Below, piece by piece: positions 5,422-7,954 of a stretch of 7,954 nucleotides of DNA (position 1 is its first letter; every line of letters begins with the position of its first letter). The notes beneath the pieces were generated by a model. That model saw only the letters and a list, made by a program, of their open reading frames with translations, did no database searches and was not told the DNA's origin. This DNA comes from Pseudomonadota bacterium (lineage in GTDB: Bacteria; Pseudomonadota; Gammaproteobacteria; Xanthomonadales; Xanthomonadaceae), in contig JAFADB010000246.1 in the NCBI GenBank assembly GCA_023425225.1, positions 1 to 7,954 on the forward strand, read 5' to 3'. A program made the position numbers and the translations under genes.

Positions 5422-6417
5422 ATGCGCACTTCATCCCCTGCAAGCCCGCAACGTCGACGCACCATCGTCTTTCTTGCGACGACGCCACTTCCGGAACTGG
5501 ATCTCTTCGGGCCTGCCGAGATTTTCAAGACAGCGAATGTCCTGAAGCAGGACTACGAGATCGTGCTGGTTTCCGGAAGCAGAAGCAGGACCCTGATAGG
5601 TGCGACCGGAATCCGGGTGACCGCCGCCTGCACGTTCCGTGATTTCGACCGGCCGATCGATACCCTGATCGTGCTGGGCGATCCCGCCACTTCCGAATCG
5701 CTCAAGCCGGATCTGCTGGACTGGCTACGCCAGCGCGCCGCAACGTCCAGGCGCGTATGCTCGATCTGCACCGGCGCCTTCATCCTGGCCGAAGCAGGCC
5801 TGCTGAAAGGCCGGGCTGCCACGACACATTGGCTTTACGAGGAAAGATTCCGCGCCCGTTTCCCCGAAACCGATCTCGATATCTCGGCGATCTGGAAGCA
5901 GGACGGGAACGTCTATACCTCGGCCGGCGTCAGCACCGGCATGGACCTGGCCCTGGCGCTTGTCGAGGAAGACTGCGGCAGTGCGATCGCACTGAAGATC
6001 GCGAAAGGCCTTGTCCTTTTCCTGCGGCGCAGCGGCTCACAGAACCAGTTCAGCCAGTTCGTCACCAACGAGAAGGATGCGGGACGACTTGGCGCTCTGC
6101 CCGCCTGGCTCCTCGCGAACATGGGCGGGGATCTTTCGGTCGAGGCGCTCGCAAGCTGGGCGGCGCTCAGCCCCAGGCAATTCTGCCGGAACTTCAAGCG
6201 GACATTCCGGATGAGCCCCGGCAGCTACGTCCGGAAGATGCGCCTGGAAGAGGCGAAGCGGTGTCTTGAAACCACCCAGCTCGACTGGAAGTCGATCGCG
6301 TCGCGCTGCGGCGTGGAGGCGGAAGTCTTCCGGCGCGCCTTCATGAGGGAGTTCGGAGTGTCGCCGCATGGCTATGCGATGCGCTACAGCGTTGCCCAGG
6401 CCAGCTCTGGGCGATGA
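5422..6417 (+). CDS. GlxA-type AraC regulator with DJ-1/PfpI domain
   Basis: This is a 331-residue two-domain regulator. Residues 14-190 are a class I glutamine amidotransferase-like (DJ-1/PfpI) domain: TIVFLATTPLPELDLFGPAEIF at its start, RRVCSICTGAFILAEAGLLKGRAATTHW (110-137) with the nucleophile-elbow cysteine Cys116, and VYTSAGVSTGMDLALALVEE (164-183). Residues 235-323 are an AraC-type DNA-binding domain with two helix-turn-helices (LSVEALASWAALSPRQFCRNFKRTF and WKSIASRCGVEAEVFRRAFMREFGVSPHGY). In this family (GlxA, ArgR, CdhR types) the first domain senses a small metabolite and is normally not catalytic. ATG 5422 is the first usable start in the frame; only a weak GGGGCG lies 9-14 nt upstream. 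It is divergent from the hydrolase at 4475-5341. Effector unknown. Confidence 0.95.
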   Translation: MRTSSPASPQRRRTIVFLATTPLPELDLFGPAEIFKTANVLKQDYEIVLVSGSRSRTLIGATGIRVTAACTFRDFDRPIDTLIVLGDPATSESLKPDLLDWLRQRAATSRRVCSICTGAFILAEAGLLKGRAATTHWLYEERFRARFPETDLDISAIWKQDGNVYTSAGVSTGMDLALALVEEDCGSAIALKIAKGLVLFLRRSGSQNQFSQFVTNEKDAGRLGALPAWLLANMGGDLSVEALASWAALSPRQFCRNFKRTFRMSPGSYVRKMRLEEAKRCLETTQLDWKSIASRCGVEAEVFRRAFMREFGVSPHGYAMRYSVAQASSGR

Positions 6418-6444
6418 GGGATGCCGGGGAAATCGACGGCCGCC

Positions 6445-6467
6445 GAAGTGGAATGCCTGCCCACTTC
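6445..6467. terminator. Hairpin between convergent genes
   Basis: GAAGTGG (6445-6451) and CCACTTC (6461-6467) form a perfect 7-bp stem with a 9-nt loop, 27 nt after the AraC-regulator stop and in the gap shared with the convergent cupin gene. It could act as a bidirectional terminator, although neither strand has a good T-tract. Confidence 0.4.
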
Positions 6468-6558
6468 CGTGCGCGGATCAATCCATCCCTTTGAGTTGCG
6501 TCGGCTGAAGACGCCGGATCAAGCTTGCGGGCCAGGCCGGTCAGGCATGAGGGGATGT

Positions 6559-6870
6559 TCAGATGCTGCCTTCACGCTCCACGACAAGGATTCTCGCTTC
6601 ACCGATCGGGTGGGCAACGTGCTCCGTGCCGACGGTGGCATGGAAGATGTCGCCGGTTTCCAGGAGTGTGCTGCGCTCAGTGCCATTCTCCCGGTAGCGC
6701 ATCTCGACCCTTCCATCGAGAACGGCGAACACTTCTTCCCCGTCGTTGACATGCCATTTGTAGGGCTGATCCGTCCAATGCAGGCGGACCGTGATTCCGT
6801 CCATGTCGGCGATGTCGACGGCGCCCCATGGGCGGTCTGCCTTGAACGTGCTGGCGCGATGTACCTTCAT
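6559..6870 (-). CDS. Small cupin-domain protein
   Basis: This is a single-domain cupin of 103 residues from the ATG at 6870. Motif 1 is PYKWHVNDGEEVFAVLDG (36-53), supplying His40 and Glu46; the usual second histidine of H-x-H is Asn42. Motif 2 is TGDIFHATVGTEHVAHP (72-88), supplying His84. A metal site with three of the four usual ligands is therefore possible. Cupins range from dioxygenases and isomerases to sugar or ligand binders; nothing decides between them here. The frame is open to a TTG at 6945, and the added residues (SELSFNPIRFADPPHPATGHG) look protein-like, so the real start may be further upstream. Neither start has a convincing ribosome binding site. It follows the exported hydrolase on the same strand, 163 nt away, and may be cotranscribed with it. 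It converges on the AraC regulator. Confidence 0.85.
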   Translation of the reverse strand: MKVHRASTFKADRPWGAVDIADMDGITVRLHWTDQPYKWHVNDGEEVFAVLDGRVEMRYRENGTERSTLLETGDIFHATVGTEHVAHPIGEARILVVEREGSI

Positions 6871-7033
6871 GCCGTGTCCGGTGGCTGGATGGGGAGGGTC
6901 CGCGAAGCGGATCGGGTTGAACGAGAGTTCGGAAGGCACTCGCAATGCCGGCGACGGTTCGACCGGACCCGGAGATGTCCGTCAGCCCGACCCGTGCGTC
7001 GATGAGCGCCTTTCCGAAGGCATCCGGCAGGAA
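6871..7033. other. Gap between hydrolase and cupin
   Basis: This is either a spacer or, in its left part (6871-6945), the N-terminal coding region of the cupin. No terminator with a T-tract is visible, so read-through from the hydrolase is plausible. No separate small ORF with a good start is seen. Confidence 0.35.
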
Positions 7034-7954
7034 TCACTTCAGGTTCTCGTCCAGGAATGCGCGGATGACCGGCACGATTTCCCTGCCATGGGTTTCCAGC
7101 GCAAAGTGGCCGGTATCGTAGAAGCGGACATCGGCTCTAGGAATGTCGCGCTTCCACGCCTCGGCGCCGGCTGGCAGGAAGAACGGGTCATGCTTGCCCC
7201 AGACCGCAAGCAATGGCGGCTGGTGCTTGCGGAAATAGGCTTGAAACTCGGGGTACTTCTCGACGTTCGATGCGTAGTCCAACAGCAGGTCGAGCTGTAT
7301 GTCCACCATTCCTGGCCGGGTCATCCGCGCGCCTTCCAGGGTATAGCCGTCCGGCGCCACGGCACTCGTATCGCCAACGCCCTCGACATACTGGCTCTTG
7401 ATCGATTCCGGTGTCGAGAAGCCACCGAGGATGTCGCGATTCTCCCGGCTCGGGTTCCGCCAGTACTTCTTGATGGGATCCCAGCCCCCGGAGAGGCCTT
7501 CCTCATAGGCATTGCCGTTCTGCGAGATGATCGCCGTGACGCGGGAAGGATGCATGAGCGCCAAGCGCCAACCCACCGGCGCGCCATAGTCATGAACCGC
7601 GAGCGCGTAGCGATCAAGCTTCAGCTGCTTGGTGAACCGGTCGATCGTCCTGGTGATGTTGGCGAACGAGTACTCGTACTCGCCGCGCCCGGGCGATTCC
7701 GTGAACCCGAACGCAGGCAGGTCAGGAGCAATCACGTGATACCTGTCCGCGAGTGCCGGGATGACGTCGCGCCACATGTAGGACGAGGCCGCGAAGCCGT
7801 GCAGCAGCAGGACATGGGGAGCCGTCGGGTTCCCGGCCTCGCGATAGAAGATCCTCACGTCGCCCACCTGCTCGTAACGGTAGCGCACCTGCTGGCTCGC
7901 GGGCTGTGTGGGGCTGGATGCCTGGACTCCGCCTGCGAGCAGGGCAATCGCCAT
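7034..7954 (-). CDS. Exported alpha/beta hydrolase, epoxide hydrolase/dehalogenase class
   Basis: This is an alpha/beta-hydrolase-fold enzyme with an Asp nucleophile, as in soluble epoxide hydrolases and haloalkane dehalogenases. The visible 306 residues have the oxyanion-hole motif VLLLHGFAASSYMWRDV (48-64), then VIAPDLPAFGFTESP (74-88). The nucleophile elbow is AVHDYGAPVGWRLA, with Asp122. A cap domain follows (about 146-240). The acid is Asp256 in VWGKHDPFF and the base is His283 in TGHFALETH. Haloalkane dehalogenases have a halide-binding Trp after the Asp (HDWG); here it is Tyr, which speaks against a typical dehalogenase. The N-terminus (AIALLAGGVQASS) looks like the second half of a Sec signal peptide. 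The ATG occupies the last three bases of the window, so the gene probably begins further upstream, outside the window. The cupin gene lies downstream on the same strand. Confidence 0.92.
   Translation of the reverse strand: MAIALLAGGVQASSPTQPASQQVRYRYEQVGDVRIFYREAGNPTAPHVLLLHGFAASSYMWRDVIPALADRYHVIAPDLPAFGFTESPGRGEYEYSFANITRTIDRFTKQLKLDRYALAVHDYGAPVGWRLALMHPSRVTAIISQNGNAYEEGLSGGWDPIKKYWRNPSRENRDILGGFSTPESIKSQYVEGVGDTSAVAPDGYTLEGARMTRPGMVDIQLDLLLDYASNVEKYPEFQAYFRKHQPPLLAVWGKHDPFFLPAGAEAWKRDIPRADVRFYDTGHFALETHGREIVPVIRAFLDENLK

Noticed and set aside
4220..5545. Long plus-strand frames (4125-5033 and 4220-5545)
   Set aside because: Both lie antisense to the alpha/beta hydrolase with intact nucleophile, acid and base. 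Only the 4164 start region has independent support.
5757..6269. Second plus frame inside the AraC regulator
   Set aside because: Out-of-frame shadow with Arg/Gly-rich composition.
6421..7005. Plus-strand frame over the cupin gene
   Set aside because: Antisense to a clear cupin with both motifs; its start has no ribosome binding site.
1..7954. CRISPR array, insertion sequence, tRNA or rRNA
   Set aside because: No regularly spaced direct repeats, transposase, terminal inverted repeats or structural RNA signatures were seen.

Overview
This is a GC-rich window (roughly 63% G+C by eye) with no mobile element, tRNA, rRNA or CRISPR. The codon use, the protein types and the short GC-rich intergenic gaps suggest a gammaproteobacterium of the Xanthomonadaceae/Lysobacter kind. 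That placement is inference; no marker gene is present to fix it.

Layout from left to right. A LysR-type regulator (minus, 81-974) is transcribed away from a secreted serine hydrolase of the beta-lactamase/EstB class (plus, 1071-2309), with a 96-bp shared control region between them. A 455-bp stretch without a recognisable gene follows. Then come a Rid-family protein (plus, 2765-3193) and a small secreted protein of unknown function (plus, 3325-4017). A strong intrinsic terminator sits directly in front of the ribosome binding site of the second of these. The next 457 bp contain a well-placed Shine-Dalgarno site and the start of a twin-arginine signal peptide whose downstream reading frame looks degraded.

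The right half starts with an alpha/beta hydrolase (minus, 4475-5341) divergent from a GlxA-type AraC regulator with an amidotransferase-like sensor domain (plus, 5422-6417). Their 80-bp shared gap is AT-rich and holds two adjacent palindromes. The regulator converges on a small cupin protein (minus, 6559-6870 or longer). Upstream of the cupin, on the same strand, is an exported alpha/beta hydrolase of the epoxide hydrolase/dehalogenase class (7034-7954), whose 5' end probably lies beyond the window.

Taken together this is an accessory metabolic and regulatory neighbourhood: two regulators, each divergent from a hydrolase, plus a Rid-like protein and a cupin. No single pathway can be named from sequence alone. 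The points most worth a second look are the Rid protein lacking the catalytic arginine of RidA, the attenuator-like terminator at 3285-3313, the Tat-signal ORF remnant at 4164, and the double palindrome at 5348-5386. I see no clear evidence of a new multi-gene system.
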